A stretch of 64,000 nt of DNA from Pseudorhodobacter antarcticus (lineage in GTDB: Bacteria > Pseudomonadota > Alphaproteobacteria > Rhodobacterales > Rhodobacteraceae): NCBI GenBank assembly GCA_945860375.1, contig CAMAQR010000001.1, positions 62,001 through 126,000 on the forward strand, in the 5' to 3' direction. A program made the position numbers and the translations under genes. Below, one piece after another: positions 17,126 through 25,816 of this stretch. The notes below the pieces were generated by a model. That model was given only the letters and a program-made list of their open reading frames with translations, was not told the DNA's origin and searched no databases. Position 1 is the first letter of the stretch, and each line of letters starts with the position of its first letter.

Positions 17126-18574
17126 ATGAGACGCCTTCGGAACGTAAAGATCGTGGCCACTTTGGGCCCGGCTTCCAGTGACTACAAAATGATCCGTGCG
17201 CTGTTTGAGGCGGGGGCAGATGTGTTCCGGCTGAACATGAGCCATGGCTCCCATGCCGAGCAGGCCGCGCGCCATGCCATCATCCGCCAGATTGAGGTCG
17301 ATACCGGCCGCCCGATCGCCATTCTGGCCGATCTTCAGGGCCCCAAGCTGCGCGTTGGCGTGTTTGCCAATCCGGCGGGCGAAGAACTGGCCGAGGGCGC
17401 GGATTTCCGCATGGACCTGTCGGCCGAGCCCGGCACAGCCGCGCGCGTGCAACTGCCACACCCCGAGATTTTTGCAGCCCTTGAACCGGGTGCCAGCCTG
17501 CTGGTCAACGATGGCAAAATCCGCGTGCGGGTCAAGGATTGCGGCAAAGATTATGCCAATTGTGTCGTCGAAGTTGGTGGCACCATTTCCAACCGCAAGG
17601 GTGTGAACGTGCCCGACGTGGTGCTGCCCTTGGCGGCCCTGTCGGCCAAGGATCGCGAAGATCTGGAATTTGCTTGTGAGTTGGGTGTCGATTGGCTGGC
17701 TTTGTCCTTCGTCCAACGCCCCGAAGACGTGATCGAGGCCCGCCACCTTGCCAAAGGCCGCGCTTCAATCATGTCAAAGATCGAAAAGCCAGCCGCCGTG
17801 AAGGCCTATGACGCCATTCTTGCGGTGTCCGATGGCATCATGGTTGCCCGTGGCGATCTGGGCGTGGAACTGCCGGTGACTTCCGTGCCGCCGATCCAGA
17901 AACGTCTGGTGCGCGGCGCGCGGGCTGCCGCCAAGCCTGTGATCGTGGCGACACAAATGCTGGAATCGATGATCGAATCGCCGGTGCCGACGCGGGCAGA
18001 AGTGTCGGATGTTGCGACTGCGATTTATGAAGGTGCGGATGCAGTGATGCTGTCTGCCGAATCCGCTGCCGGCAAGTACCCCATCGAAGCCGTGACCACG
18101 ATGAACAATGTGGCGCTTTCGGTGGAAAAAGACCCGACCTATCGTCAGGTGATCGAAGCCTCCCGCGTGGTGCACCGCGAAACCATCGCCGATGGCATCG
18201 TGTCCGCCGCGCGCGAAATCGCCGAGGCCACCAATATCAGGGCCATCGCCTGTTTCTCGCAGACCGGTACCACCGCCTCGCTGGTGGCGCGGGAACGTCC
18301 GCGGGTGCCCATCATGGCACTGACACCGCTTATGTCCACGGCGCGACGCATGTCGCTGACCTGGGGCCTGCATTGCGCCATCACTGAACCGCAAGGCCGG
18401 TTCAAGGGCGCCGTTCTGGCGGCGGTAAAAGTTGCGCGCGACGATGGCTTTGCCACCGAAGAAGACATGATCGTCGTCACCGCCGGTGTGCCGTTCAACG
18501 TCAAAGGCACCACCAATATTCTGCGAGTCGCTCCTTGCGACGAGCGGTTGATTTCTTACGGTGAGCCAGAGTAA
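17126..18574 (+). CDS. pyk: Pyruvate kinase
   Basis: Last step of glycolysis: phosphoenolpyruvate plus ADP to pyruvate plus ATP. 482 residues, full length. Conserved elements are KIVATLGPAS at the N-terminus, FRLNMSHG, ILADLQGPKLR, the catalytic Lys block IMSKIEKPAAV, VARGDLGVE (metal-binding Glu/Asp) and ATQMLESM. The C-terminal regulatory domain is present with the SQTGTTA phosphate loop. The ATG at 17126 follows AAGGAACAAGGC. The small membrane protein gene begins 28 bp downstream. Confidence 0.97.
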   Translation: MRRLRNVKIVATLGPASSDYKMIRALFEAGADVFRLNMSHGSHAEQAARHAIIRQIEVDTGRPIAILADLQGPKLRVGVFANPAGEELAEGADFRMDLSAEPGTAARVQLPHPEIFAALEPGASLLVNDGKIRVRVKDCGKDYANCVVEVGGTISNRKGVNVPDVVLPLAALSAKDREDLEFACELGVDWLALSFVQRPEDVIEARHLAKGRASIMSKIEKPAAVKAYDAILAVSDGIMVARGDLGVELPVTSVPPIQKRLVRGARAAAKPVIVATQMLESMIESPVPTRAEVSDVATAIYEGADAVMLSAESAAGKYPIEAVTTMNNVALSVEKDPTYRQVIEASRVVHRETIADGIVSAAREIAEATNIRAIACFSQTGTTASLVARERPRVPIMALTPLMSTARRMSLTWGLHCAITEPQGRFKGAVLAAVKVARDDGFATEEDMIVVTAGVPFNVKGTTNILRVAPCDERLISYGEPE

Positions 18575-18602
18575 TCTGCCCAAACAAGTGGGGTGACCGT
18601 GC

Positions 18603-18827
18603 ATGACAACAGATATGATGCTTGTTCTTGGCCTCGTTATCTGTGCCCTGTCACTCCCCTCGTTGCTTTCTGCTTTTTCTGAAGGCCGTGCGCCGCGCGC
18701 AGGTGCGGTGTTGCTGCTGGTCGGCGGCCTCTTGCTGGTGATGGCGCTGACGCAGAAGCCATCCGGCTATACCTTTGCCGAAATTCCGCATGTGTTTGTC
18801 AGGGTCATCGCCGGGTTCCTGAACTAG
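18603..18827 (+). CDS. Small two-helix membrane protein (74 aa)
   Basis: 74 residues with two hydrophobic helices (about 5-24 and 33-50) joined by a short basic loop, EGRAPRAG. I do not recognise a family function. The start at 18603 is preceded by GTGGGGTGACC. It follows pyk in the same direction and ends just before a good promoter for rpmI, so it is probably the last gene of the pyk transcript. Confidence 0.65.
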   Translation: MTTDMMLVLGLVICALSLPSLLSAFSEGRAPRAGAVLLLVGGLLLVMALTQKPSGYTFAEIPHVFVRVIAGFLN

Positions 18828-18830
18828 GGC

Positions 18831-18859
18831 TTGCACCTTCGCCCGCGCCCCCCTATAGC
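18831..18859 (+). promoter_or_regulatory. Sigma-70 promoter of rpmI-rplT
   Basis: TTGCAC (18831-18836), a 17-base spacer and TATAGC (18854-18859). The -35 is one mismatch from consensus and the spacing is ideal. It lies about 70 bases before the rpmI start, leaving a short leader. infC, which often precedes rpmI, is not here, so a dedicated promoter makes sense. Confidence 0.65.
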
Positions 18860-18930
18860 GACCACTCGAATACCCCGCAGTGCTGGCCAACGTGGCATGC
18901 CAAGCACCGCCTGAAACCATGGAGATGGAA

Positions 18931-19131
18931 ATGCCCAAGATGAAGACCAAGTCGGCGGCGAAGAAGCGTTTCAGCTTCACGGCCTCCGGTCGGGTGAAAG
19001 CCGGCGTCGCCGGCAAACGCCACGGCATGATCAAACGTACGACGAAATTCATTCGCGACGCGTCCGGCACCATGTTGCTGAGCCCGTCCGACGCGAAGAT
19101 CGTCAAGAAATACATGCCCTACGACCGGTAA
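18931..19131 (+). CDS. rpmI: 50S ribosomal protein L35
   Basis: 66 residues, highly basic, starting [15 protein letters not shown] as in nearly all L35 proteins. An in-frame extension upstream to 18880 is open but is not part of the family; the ATG at 18931 has GGAGATGGAA in front. It is 12 bp before rplT, its usual partner. Confidence 0.97.
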   Translation: MPKMKTKSAAKKRFSFTASGRVKAGVAGKRHGMIKRTTKFIRDASGTMLLSPSDAKIVKKYMPYDR

Positions 19132-19143
19132 GGAGAGCAACCG

Positions 19144-19506
19144 ATGTCCCGCGTTAAATCCGGCGTTGTAACGCACGCCCGTCACCGCAAGGTGATCAAG
19201 AAGGCGGCTGGCTATTACGCCGCCCGCTCCACGAACTTTCGCACAGCAACGCAGGCCGTTGATAAGGCCCAGCAGTATGCGACGCGCGACCGTAAGAACC
19301 GCAAGCGCAACTTCCGCGCCTTGTGGATCCAACGGATCAACGCCGCCGTGCGTCTGTTCGATATCGAATTCACCTACTCGCGCTTCATCAACGGCCTGAA
19401 CCTGGCCGGGATCGAAGTGGACCGCAAGGTTTTGGCCGATCTGGCCGTGCATGAGCCTGAGGCGTTCAACGCCATCGCAGCGCAGGCCAAGGCAGCTTTG
19501 GCGTAA
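19144..19506 (+). CDS. rplT: 50S ribosomal protein L20
   Basis: 120 residues, basic, with the L20 opening [17 protein letters not shown] and the core [15 protein letters not shown]20 is needed early in assembly of the large subunit and in some bacteria represses its own operon; no such leader structure was established here. It ends 18 bp before a strong intrinsic terminator. Confidence 0.97.
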   Translation: MSRVKSGVVTHARHRKVIKKAAGYYAARSTNFRTATQAVDKAQQYATRDRKNRKRNFRALWIQRINAAVRLFDIEFTYSRFINGLNLAGIEVDRKVLADLAVHEPEAFNAIAAQAKAALA

Positions 19507-19524
19507 GCCTGACGACATGACCGG

Positions 19525-19560
19525 AAAAGCCCTGCCCTTCGTGGTGGGGCTTTTTCTTTT
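19525..19560 (+). terminator. Intrinsic terminator after rplT
   Basis: AAAAGCCCTGCC (19525-19536) pairs with GGTGGGGCTTTT (19543-19554) over 12 positions including two G-U pairs; the loop is CTTCGT. The run TTTTTCTTTT follows immediately. This is a textbook Rho-independent terminator. Confidence 0.9.
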
Positions 19561-19628
19561 GGTGGTCCCGCTTGCAAATCCAACCCTTGCCCGCTAGCAC
19601 AAACCCCGCAGGAATACCGGAGAGTGCC

Positions 19629-20711
19629 ATGGACGCCGCAGACACGCTGAAGGCCAAATATCTGACCGCCATTGCCAATGTGGCAGACGAGGCTGGCCTT
19701 GAAGATCTGCGCGTGGCGGCTTTGGGCAAGAAGGGCGAAATTTCTGTCCTCATGGCCGGTCTGGGCAAGATGGAACCAGATCAGCGCAAGGTCATGGGCG
19801 CCATGCTCAACGTGCTGAAGGACGAAATCGACGCCGCTTTGCGCGCCAAGAAGGCGGCTTTGGGCGATGCCGCGTTGAACGAGCGCCTGCGCTCGGAATG
19901 GCTGGACGTCACGATGCCCGCGCGCCCGCGCCGTCAGGGCACCATTCATCCGGTCAGCCAAGTGATGGAAGAACTGACTGCCATTTTCGCCGACATGGGT
20001 TTCGCGGTGGCCGAAGGGCCGCAGGTGGAATCTGATTGGTACAATTTTGACGCCTTGAACATCCCACCGGAACACCCGGCGCGGCAGGAACATGACACGT
20101 TCTTCATGAACCGCGCTGACGGCGACGACCGCCCCCCGCATGTGCTGCGCACCCACACCAGCCCGGTGCAGATCCGCGCCATGACCGAACAGGGCGCGCC
20201 GATCCGGGTGATTGCCCCCGGTCGCGTCTACCGTATGGATATGGACCAGACGCATACCCCAATGTTCCATCAGGTTGAGGGTCTGGCGATTGATCGCGAT
20301 ATCAGCATGGCCAATCTGAAATGGGTGCTCGAGGAATTCTGCCGGGCGTTTTTTGAAGTGCCTTCAGTCGAACTGCGGTTCCGCGCCTCTCACTTTCCCT
20401 TTACCGAACCTTCTGCCGAGGTGGATATTCGTTGTTCTTGGGAAGGCGGTCAGCTGAAGATCGGTCAGGGCGACAAGTGGATGGAGATTCTGGGCTCGGG
20501 CATGGTGCATCCCAAGGTGCTGAAAGCCGCGGGCGTCAATCCCGATGAATGGCAGGGCTTTGCCTTTGGCATGGGGATCGACCGGATTGCTATGCTGAAA
20601 TACGGCATCCCCGACCTGCGGGCATTTTTCGAGTCTGACCTGCGTTGGCTGAAGCACTACGGCTTTGCAGCGCTGGACATGCCGGATCTGGCGGGCGGTC
20701 TTTCAACGTAA
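19629..20711 (+). CDS. pheS: Phenylalanine-tRNA ligase alpha subunit
   Basis: Catalytic alpha subunit of the alpha2beta2 synthetase that charges tRNA-Phe. 360 residues. N-terminal coiled-coil region, then class II aaRS motifs: [19 protein letters not shown], the Phe-binding region [11 protein letters not shown], and motif 3 [14 protein letters not shown]. The ATG at 19629 has CCGGAGAG upstream; a longer frame from 19572 enters the rplT terminator. It is separated from pheT by 345 bp that carry a small gene on the opposite strand. Confidence 0.96.
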   Translation: MDAADTLKAKYLTAIANVADEAGLEDLRVAALGKKGEISVLMAGLGKMEPDQRKVMGAMLNVLKDEIDAALRAKKAALGDAALNERLRSEWLDVTMPARPRRQGTIHPVSQVMEELTAIFADMGFAVAEGPQVESDWYNFDALNIPPEHPARQEHDTFFMNRADGDDRPPHVLRTHTSPVQIRAMTEQGAPIRVIAPGRVYRMDMDQTHTPMFHQVEGLAIDRDISMANLKWVLEEFCRAFFEVPSVELRFRASHFPFTEPSAEVDIRCSWEGGQLKIGQGDKWMEILGSGMVHPKVLKAAGVNPDEWQGFAFGMGIDRIAMLKYGIPDLRAFFESDLRWLKHYGFAALDMPDLAGGLST

Positions 20712-20743
20712 GGCAGGACTTAACCAGCCTGTTTGCGATCCAG

Positions 20744-20899
20744 TCAACCAGCCGCGCCCGATGCCAAAATCTGCGCGGCCTGAACAAACTGCTGCGCGAC
20801 CATGATGAACAACATCAAGGTCAATCCCAGCAAGACGCAAAGGCGGCCTACATTCAGGCGCTTTCGGCCCTTGGGTATGTCAAACATGGGGTCCATCAT
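20744..20899 (-). CDS. Small single-helix membrane protein (51 aa) between pheS and pheT
   Basis: 51 residues: a charged N-terminus (PKGRKRLNVGR) and one transmembrane helix (about 20-40, VLLGLTLMLFIMVAQQF), then a short tail. Start codons at 20899 and 20896 (ATG ATG), or 20887, are possible. The codon use and the clear positive-inside helix make a real protein likely, but I do not recognise it. It lies antisense within the gap between the two Phe-tRNA synthetase genes. Confidence 0.6.
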   Translation of the reverse strand: MMDPMFDIPKGRKRLNVGRLCVLLGLTLMLFIMVAQQFVQAAQILASGAAG

Positions 20900-21056
20900 A
20901 TGTGACTCGATACACCATCGGAACGCGCAGAATGTGGCGAAAGCCCTGCTGAACTGGCGACAACCCGTTTCCAATTGCGAAACCGCCGCTGGGCGTCTTT
21001 CCCTTTGCCGCCCGATGCGCTACTCCCGCAAGCGACAATTCCCGAAGGGCCGCGCC

Positions 21057-23465
21057 ATGAAATTCACCCTGTCTTGGTTGAAAGATCACCTTGAAACCTC
21101 TGCCCCGCTGGAGGACATCCTTTATGCCCTCACCGACCTTGGGCTTGAGGTTGAAGAAGTGGTCAATCCGCTGGCAAAACTCGCGCCCTTCACCATTGCC
21201 AAAGTGTTGCACGCCGAGAAACACCCCGATGCCGACAAGCTGCGCGTCTGCCGGGTCCTGACGGATGAAGGTGAAAAGCAGATCGTTTGCGGCGCGCCCA
21301 ATGCCCGCGAAGGCATCATCGTGGTGCTGTGCAAACCGGGAGATTATGTTCCGGGCATCGACGTAACCCTTGGCATCGGCAAAATCCGTGGCGTTGAATC
21401 GCATGGCATGATGGCGTCGGAGCGCGAGTTGGAGCTTTCGGACGAACACAACGGCATCATCGAACTGCCGTCGGGTGAGGTTGGGCAGAAATTTGTCGAT
21501 TGGCTGACCACGAACCGTCCCGGCGTCGCCGACCCGATGATCCACGTCAAGATTACCCCGAACCGCCCCGACGCCTTGGGCGTGCGTGGCGTCGCACGCG
21601 ATCTGGCGGCGCGTGGCTTGGGCGCGTTGAAGCCTTTGCCGATCCCGGTGATCAAAGGCGGCTTTGCCAGCCCGGTTCAGGTGGAAATCTCGGCCGATCT
21701 GAGGGCCAAAGGCTGCCCACATTTTGCAGGCCGTACCATCCGCGGTGTGACCAACGGCCCCTCGCCCGACTGGTTGGCTAACCGGCTCAAGGCCATCGGT
21801 CTGCGTCCAATCTCAGCCTTGGTCGATATCACCAACTATTTCACCTATGGCCTGAACCGCCCGCTGCACGTCTTTGACGCGGCCAAGGTCCAAGGCAAAC
21901 TGCGCATTCACGCGGCGGTTGGTGGTGAGACCTTCGCCGCGTTGGACGGCAAGACCTACACTCTGCGCCTTGGCCAGATGCTGATTTCGGATGATCTGGG
22001 CGTGGAATCTCTGGCCGGGATCATGGGCGGTGAGGCGGCAGGCTGCACACCGGAAACCACTGATGTTTTCCTTGAATCCGCTTGGTGGGACCCGATCACC
22101 GTGGCCACCACGGGCCGTGCGCTGAAAATCAACTCGGACGCCCGCTATCGGTTTGAACGCGGCGTTGATCCGGCTTTCACCCTGCCGGGTCTGGATCTGG
22201 CGACCCAGATGATCCTCGATCTCTGCGGCGGCGAAGCTTCGGATGTCGCGCAGGACGGTGCCGCTATCGACACAACACGCGCCTATCGTCTGAACCCCGC
22301 CCGCGTGATCAGCCTTGTCGGCATGGACATCCCGGAGGGCGAGCAGCGCAAGACACTAGAATCGCTGGGTTTCACCCTGACCGGCGATATGGCGACGCCA
22401 CCAACATGGCGCCCGGACATTCTTGGCGAGGCCGATTTGGTCGAAGAGGTTGCGCGCGTGGCCTCGTTAACCAAACTGCAAGGCAGGCCGTTGATCCGCA
22501 GTCTGCCAGGTGTGCCGCGCCCGATTCTGACCCCGCTGCAGACCCGCGAGCGGCGTGCCCGCCGCACCCTGGCGGCTTTGGGCTACAACGAATGCGTCAC
22601 CTACAGCTTCATCGACCACTCTGCCGCCGCGCTGTTCGGTGGCGGGGCCGATGCGGTGCGCGTGGACAATCCGATTTCGTCAGAAATGACCCACCTGCGC
22701 CCCGACCTGCTGCCCGGCCTGCTGCGCGCCGCTGCACGCAATCAGGCACGCGGCTTCATGGACATGGCTTTGTTCGAGGTTGGCCCAGCCTTTGGCGGCG
22801 GTGAACCCGGTGAGCAGCACCTGCAAGCCGCCGGCCTTCTGATCGGTGCGACCGCGCCGCGCGACCCCCACGCCAGCCGCCGCGCCGTTGATGTGTTCGA
22901 CGCCAAAGCCGACGCCGAGGCGCTTCTCGCCGCAATTGGGGCGCCGTCGCGGGTGCAGATCAGCCGCAAAGTGGCAGGCTGGTGGCATCCCGGGCGATCA
23001 GGTGTGATCGGCTTGGGCCCAAACATGATGGCGACATTCGGCGAGGTTCACCCAAGGATTCTGGCCGCCCTTGATGTGAAAGGCCCGGCAGTGGCTTTCA
23101 CGATCCTGATCCAGAATGTGCCGATGCCAAAGGTAAAAACCCCGACCAAACCGGCACTTACCCTGTCAGACTTGCAGGCAGTTGACCGTGATTTCGCTTT
23201 TGTCGTGGACAAATCGGTTGAAGCGTTGACAGCGGTGAACGCCGTAGTAGGTGCGGACAAATTGCTGATCGAAAGCGTGCGACTGTTCGACCAGTTCACC
23301 GGGGACAAGGCCGAAACGCAAATGGGGGCTGGCAAAAAGTCCATCGCCTTGACGGTGCGTTTGCAGCCAACCGAAAAGACGCTGACAGAGGCGGATATCG
23401 AGGCGGTTTCAGCCAAAATCATCGACAAAGTCAGCAAAGCCACAGGCGGCATGCTGCGCAGCTAA
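21057..23465 (+). CDS. pheT: Phenylalanine-tRNA ligase beta subunit
   Basis: 802 residues, the full bacterial length. The order of domains is normal: N-terminal MKFTLSWLKDHL, a tRNA-binding OB domain (about 40-150, HPDADKLRVCRV), the B3/B4 editing domain, the B5 domain, a catalytic-like core (about 460-680), and the C-terminal anticodon-binding domain from about 710 (LTLSDLQAVDRDFAFVVD). The ATG at 21057 is the conserved start; the frame stays open upstream to 20802 but that part overlaps the antisense small gene and is not PheT-like. Confidence 0.96.
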   Translation: MKFTLSWLKDHLETSAPLEDILYALTDLGLEVEEVVNPLAKLAPFTIAKVLHAEKHPDADKLRVCRVLTDEGEKQIVCGAPNAREGIIVVLCKPGDYVPGIDVTLGIGKIRGVESHGMMASERELELSDEHNGIIELPSGEVGQKFVDWLTTNRPGVADPMIHVKITPNRPDALGVRGVARDLAARGLGALKPLPIPVIKGGFASPVQVEISADLRAKGCPHFAGRTIRGVTNGPSPDWLANRLKAIGLRPISALVDITNYFTYGLNRPLHVFDAAKVQGKLRIHAAVGGETFAALDGKTYTLRLGQMLISDDLGVESLAGIMGGEAAGCTPETTDVFLESAWWDPITVATTGRALKINSDARYRFERGVDPAFTLPGLDLATQMILDLCGGEASDVAQDGAAIDTTRAYRLNPARVISLVGMDIPEGEQRKTLESLGFTLTGDMATPPTWRPDILGEADLVEEVARVASLTKLQGRPLIRSLPGVPRPILTPLQTRERRARRTLAALGYNECVTYSFIDHSAAALFGGGADAVRVDNPISSEMTHLRPDLLPGLLRAAARNQARGFMDMALFEVGPAFGGGEPGEQHLQAAGLLIGATAPRDPHASRRAVDVFDAKADAEALLAAIGAPSRVQISRKVAGWWHPGRSGVIGLGPNMMATFGEVHPRILAALDVKGPAVAFTILIQNVPMPKVKTPTKPALTLSDLQAVDRDFAFVVDKSVEALTAVNAVVGADKLLIESVRLFDQFTGDKAETQMGAGKKSIALTVRLQPTEKTLTEADIEAVSAKIIDKVSKATGGMLRS

Positions 23466-23470
23466 ATGAA

Positions 23471-23494
23471 CCATGGCCCCTGCTGGGGCCATGG
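23471..23494. terminator. Palindromic hairpin between convergent pheT and the AAA operon
   Basis: Perfect 10-bp stem CCATGGCCCC (23471-23480), loop TGCT, GGGGCCATGG (23485-23494). It sits in the 35-bp gap between the pheT stop and the stop of the DUF1523 gene. It has no T run, so termination is likely from structure and position only. Confidence 0.6.
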
Positions 23495-23500
23495 ATCCGG

Positions 23501-24181
23501 TCAGGGCTTGGGCTTTTTGGTCCAAGTCCTCAGCCGCGCACCAAAGCGCCCAAGCGCACCCTTTGCCGACCCGGCAGCGGCGTCTGCGCGCGCCTCTACA
23601 TCATCCCAGGTTTCGCCGACGTCGGCAACGACAGGCTCAACCGAACGCTCCCAAAACTGCTGCCACATCCGCCGCAGCATGAAGACGCCGAAGGCCAACG
23701 CCAGCAAGACAACGATGTTCACGTAGGGAATGATGCGCACATCTGGCCCGGCAACTTCTTTTACCGAAACCGCGTTTGGGTAAATCGACAAGAACGGAAA
23801 CCTCCAGCCATAATGGGTCACGGACACCCATTTAGGTGTCACTTGGGTTGATTTCAGATTTCCCGCCTCAGCCTGCAAATTAGAACTGTCATATTTAAAA
23901 TAAGGTGGCCAAACCCAGCCCGTGTCTTCATTTCGATAAACGATAACCGTACCATCGTCAAAAGCAGCATCGACAAAGCGGATATCCCGCGTGGTCGCAC
24001 TTTCCGCTGTACCCGTATCAGGCGAGGCATAGGCCCAGGAATTTTCATTGCCAACTGTCGTCATGCGATTATAGGTGTTGGTGATCCTCACAATATCATG
24101 CTGTGGCAGCGTGTAATGCAGAAACCCTCCGACCAGCAAGATTGCAAGGATCCGAAAGGTCCACTTCAGAAATTTCCACAT
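23501..24181 (-). CDS. DUF1523-family membrane protein (AAA operon, gene 8)
   Basis: 226 residues. An N-terminal transmembrane helix (about 4-22) is followed by LPQHDIVRITNTYNRM, a signature I link with DUF1523. Then comes an extracytoplasmic domain of about 110 residues, a second helix (about 152-170) and an acidic/basic tail ending in Lys-Pro repeats. I chose the ATG at 24181, placed 7 bases after AGGAG; an ATG at 24187 is too close to that site. It is the last gene of the eight-gene minus-strand operon. Function unknown. Confidence 0.8.
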   Translation of the reverse strand: MWKFLKWTFRILAILLVGGFLHYTLPQHDIVRITNTYNRMTTVGNENSWAYASPDTGTAESATTRDIRFVDAAFDDGTVIVYRNEDTGWVWPPYFKYDSSNLQAEAGNLKSTQVTPKWVSVTHYGWRFPFLSIYPNAVSVKEVAGPDVRIIPYVNIVVLLALAFGVFMLRRMWQQFWERSVEPVVADVGETWDDVEARADAAAGSAKGALGRFGARLRTWTKKPKP

Positions 24182-24191
24182 CGCCATTCTC

Positions 24192-24458
24192 CTACTGATA
24201 GTTCACAAGATAGACAGTCACCGCCACAACGACCATCGGCACAATATACACCAGCCAGATCAGTTTACGCCGCAAACCCCGCTGATAGTCGATCATCCCG
24301 GCTTTGATATACTCATCCCGATCGCCTTCTATACCTCCAGCATCGAACTTCTTCTCAAGATTTTCCCGACGCACCGATTGTGAGTAAAGAGATACGAGAA
24401 TGTATATGACGCTCAGACCTAAAAAGCCGAAGACAATCAAGCGTATAATTGCGATCAT
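24192..24458 (-). CDS. Small membrane protein, two helices (AAA operon, gene 7)
   Basis: 88 residues from the ATG at 24458 (GGAGACC upstream). Transmembrane helices lie at about 2-25 and 63-85, with a charged loop between (RRENLEKKFDAGG). No family recognised. Its start overlaps the stop of the preceding gene by 4 bp (ATGA), and the DUF1523 gene starts 10 bp beyond its stop, so all three must be translated from one mRNA. Confidence 0.75.
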   Translation of the reverse strand: MIAIIRLIVFGFLGLSVIYILVSLYSQSVRRENLEKKFDAGGIEGDRDEYIKAGMIDYQRGLRRKLIWLVYIVPMVVVAVTVYLVNYQ

Positions 24459-25816
24459 TTGCGGTCTCCACTGACTGAACCCCAAGGGCCAACGACGTCG
24501 ATCAAATCCCGCGCAGGCTTTGGTGCCGGTTGGGCCCGAGTGTCCATTGATGGCTCTGGCCCAAACAGGGCCTCGCGCGCGCCCTGTGCGTCAACTTTGT
24601 ACTCGCGCTCCAGAAAGTCGGCAACATAGCGACGCTTTCTTTCTGACCAAGATGCGTAAGATGTGTAGAACAACTCTTTGTGCATTATGAACAACTGCCG
24701 CACATCCATGGGAGCCAATTCTGACAGCAACATATTGACCAAGTCGCGTTGTGGCCCAGCAGCGGCTCTGTGGGTGTAAAAATATGCCCGGTGCTCCGAA
24801 GTGATGCGCGGCCAATCACCCGCGCCTTCAACCCAACGCAGCAGAGCAGAAAGACCCAGAAACTCATCTGGAAGACCATCGCCAAGCCGATAAGCAATCT
24901 TCCGCAATTCAGTACGGCGCGCATCGCCAATTTCCAAGTTGAGGGAATCTGCAGCCTCGACAAGAATGAAGTCCATTTTCTGTCGCAGAACGCCAGCCGC
25001 ATCCATGCCGCGCGCTTGCACAATTGGCTCCACCAGGCCATTGCGCTCCAACCATTCGGCAATCTGATTGCGCTGTGAAATGTCCATGACCGGTGAGATT
25101 GCAAGTTTACCAAGACTGTCGCGCGGTCGTGAAGAAACAACTGCTGGGAGTTTAACATCACGAAAAACATAGACCCCACCAAAAAGAGAGGTCCAATAGC
25201 TAAGCTGCTCAAACCGCATGGAAGGCAAGTGGATTGACACGCGCGTGACATCCCCAGTCTTTTTCGCCAATTCAATCATCTCAGCAATCATGACATCGTC
25301 GCACCAACCATCCGGCTCTGCGCGAAACCGATCTATGAGCTTTGCCAGTTTGTCGGCATCTGCAACATGGCCACCGATTGTGTCCGCCTCGACCATTATC
25401 TGTCTTATATCCAACAGTTTAGCCGGTATTGAGACCTCATAGACAGAATTTTGCAGTTCACCGGCAACCGCGTCACGCGCCGTCAGAGCGAACAGCTGGC
25501 TTTCATTGACCTCGATAAACTGTTGAAGAATTCCCCGCGCCGTTGAGAATTTCATGTTCAACAGTGGCGCTGATTTCTGGCTGGTTGTGAGAAGAATAAA
25601 CTGACGATTGCATCCATTTGGGTTCAGATACAGAATATCGTCCAGTTCATCCCCTATTTCTGGCGAATATCCAGAAATATCAACATGGAAGTTTGAAAGA
25701 GCGGTCACCTTACCCGTCAGATGTTTCAGAGCCCTGTTATACCTTTCAACCAGCTGCGGAGAAGATACCTCGACCAGGTTGCCAAACATCAGGCCCTTTT
25801 CGATCAGACGCTTCAC
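24455..25816 (-). CDS. Soluble protein of unknown function, DUF6638-like (AAA operon, gene 6)
   Basis: 453 residues with no signal or membrane helix. It opens MKRLIEKGLMFGNLVEVSSP and contains DISGYSPEIGDEL and NRQFILLTT, which I associate from memory with the family catalogued as DUF6638. The tail is Pro-rich. The start is a GTG at 25816 overlapping the AAA stop by 4 bp (GTGA), so it is coupled to the ATPase. The GC content appears lower here than in the rest of the window. No enzymatic motif was found; an adaptor or substrate role for the ATPase is only inference. Confidence 0.75.
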   Translation of the reverse strand: MKRLIEKGLMFGNLVEVSSPQLVERYNRALKHLTGKVTALSNFHVDISGYSPEIGDELDDILYLNPNGCNRQFILLTTSQKSAPLLNMKFSTARGILQQFIEVNESQLFALTARDAVAGELQNSVYEVSIPAKLLDIRQIMVEADTIGGHVADADKLAKLIDRFRAEPDGWCDDVMIAEMIELAKKTGDVTRVSIHLPSMRFEQLSYWTSLFGGVYVFRDVKLPAVVSSRPRDSLGKLAISPVMDISQRNQIAEWLERNGLVEPIVQARGMDAAGVLRQKMDFILVEAADSLNLEIGDARRTELRKIAYRLGDGLPDEFLGLSALLRWVEGAGDWPRITSEHRAYFYTHRAAAGPQRDLVNMLLSELAPMDVRQLFIMHKELFYTSYASWSERKRRYVADFLEREYKVDAQGAREALFGPEPSMDTRAQPAPKPARDLIDVVGPWGSVSGDRK

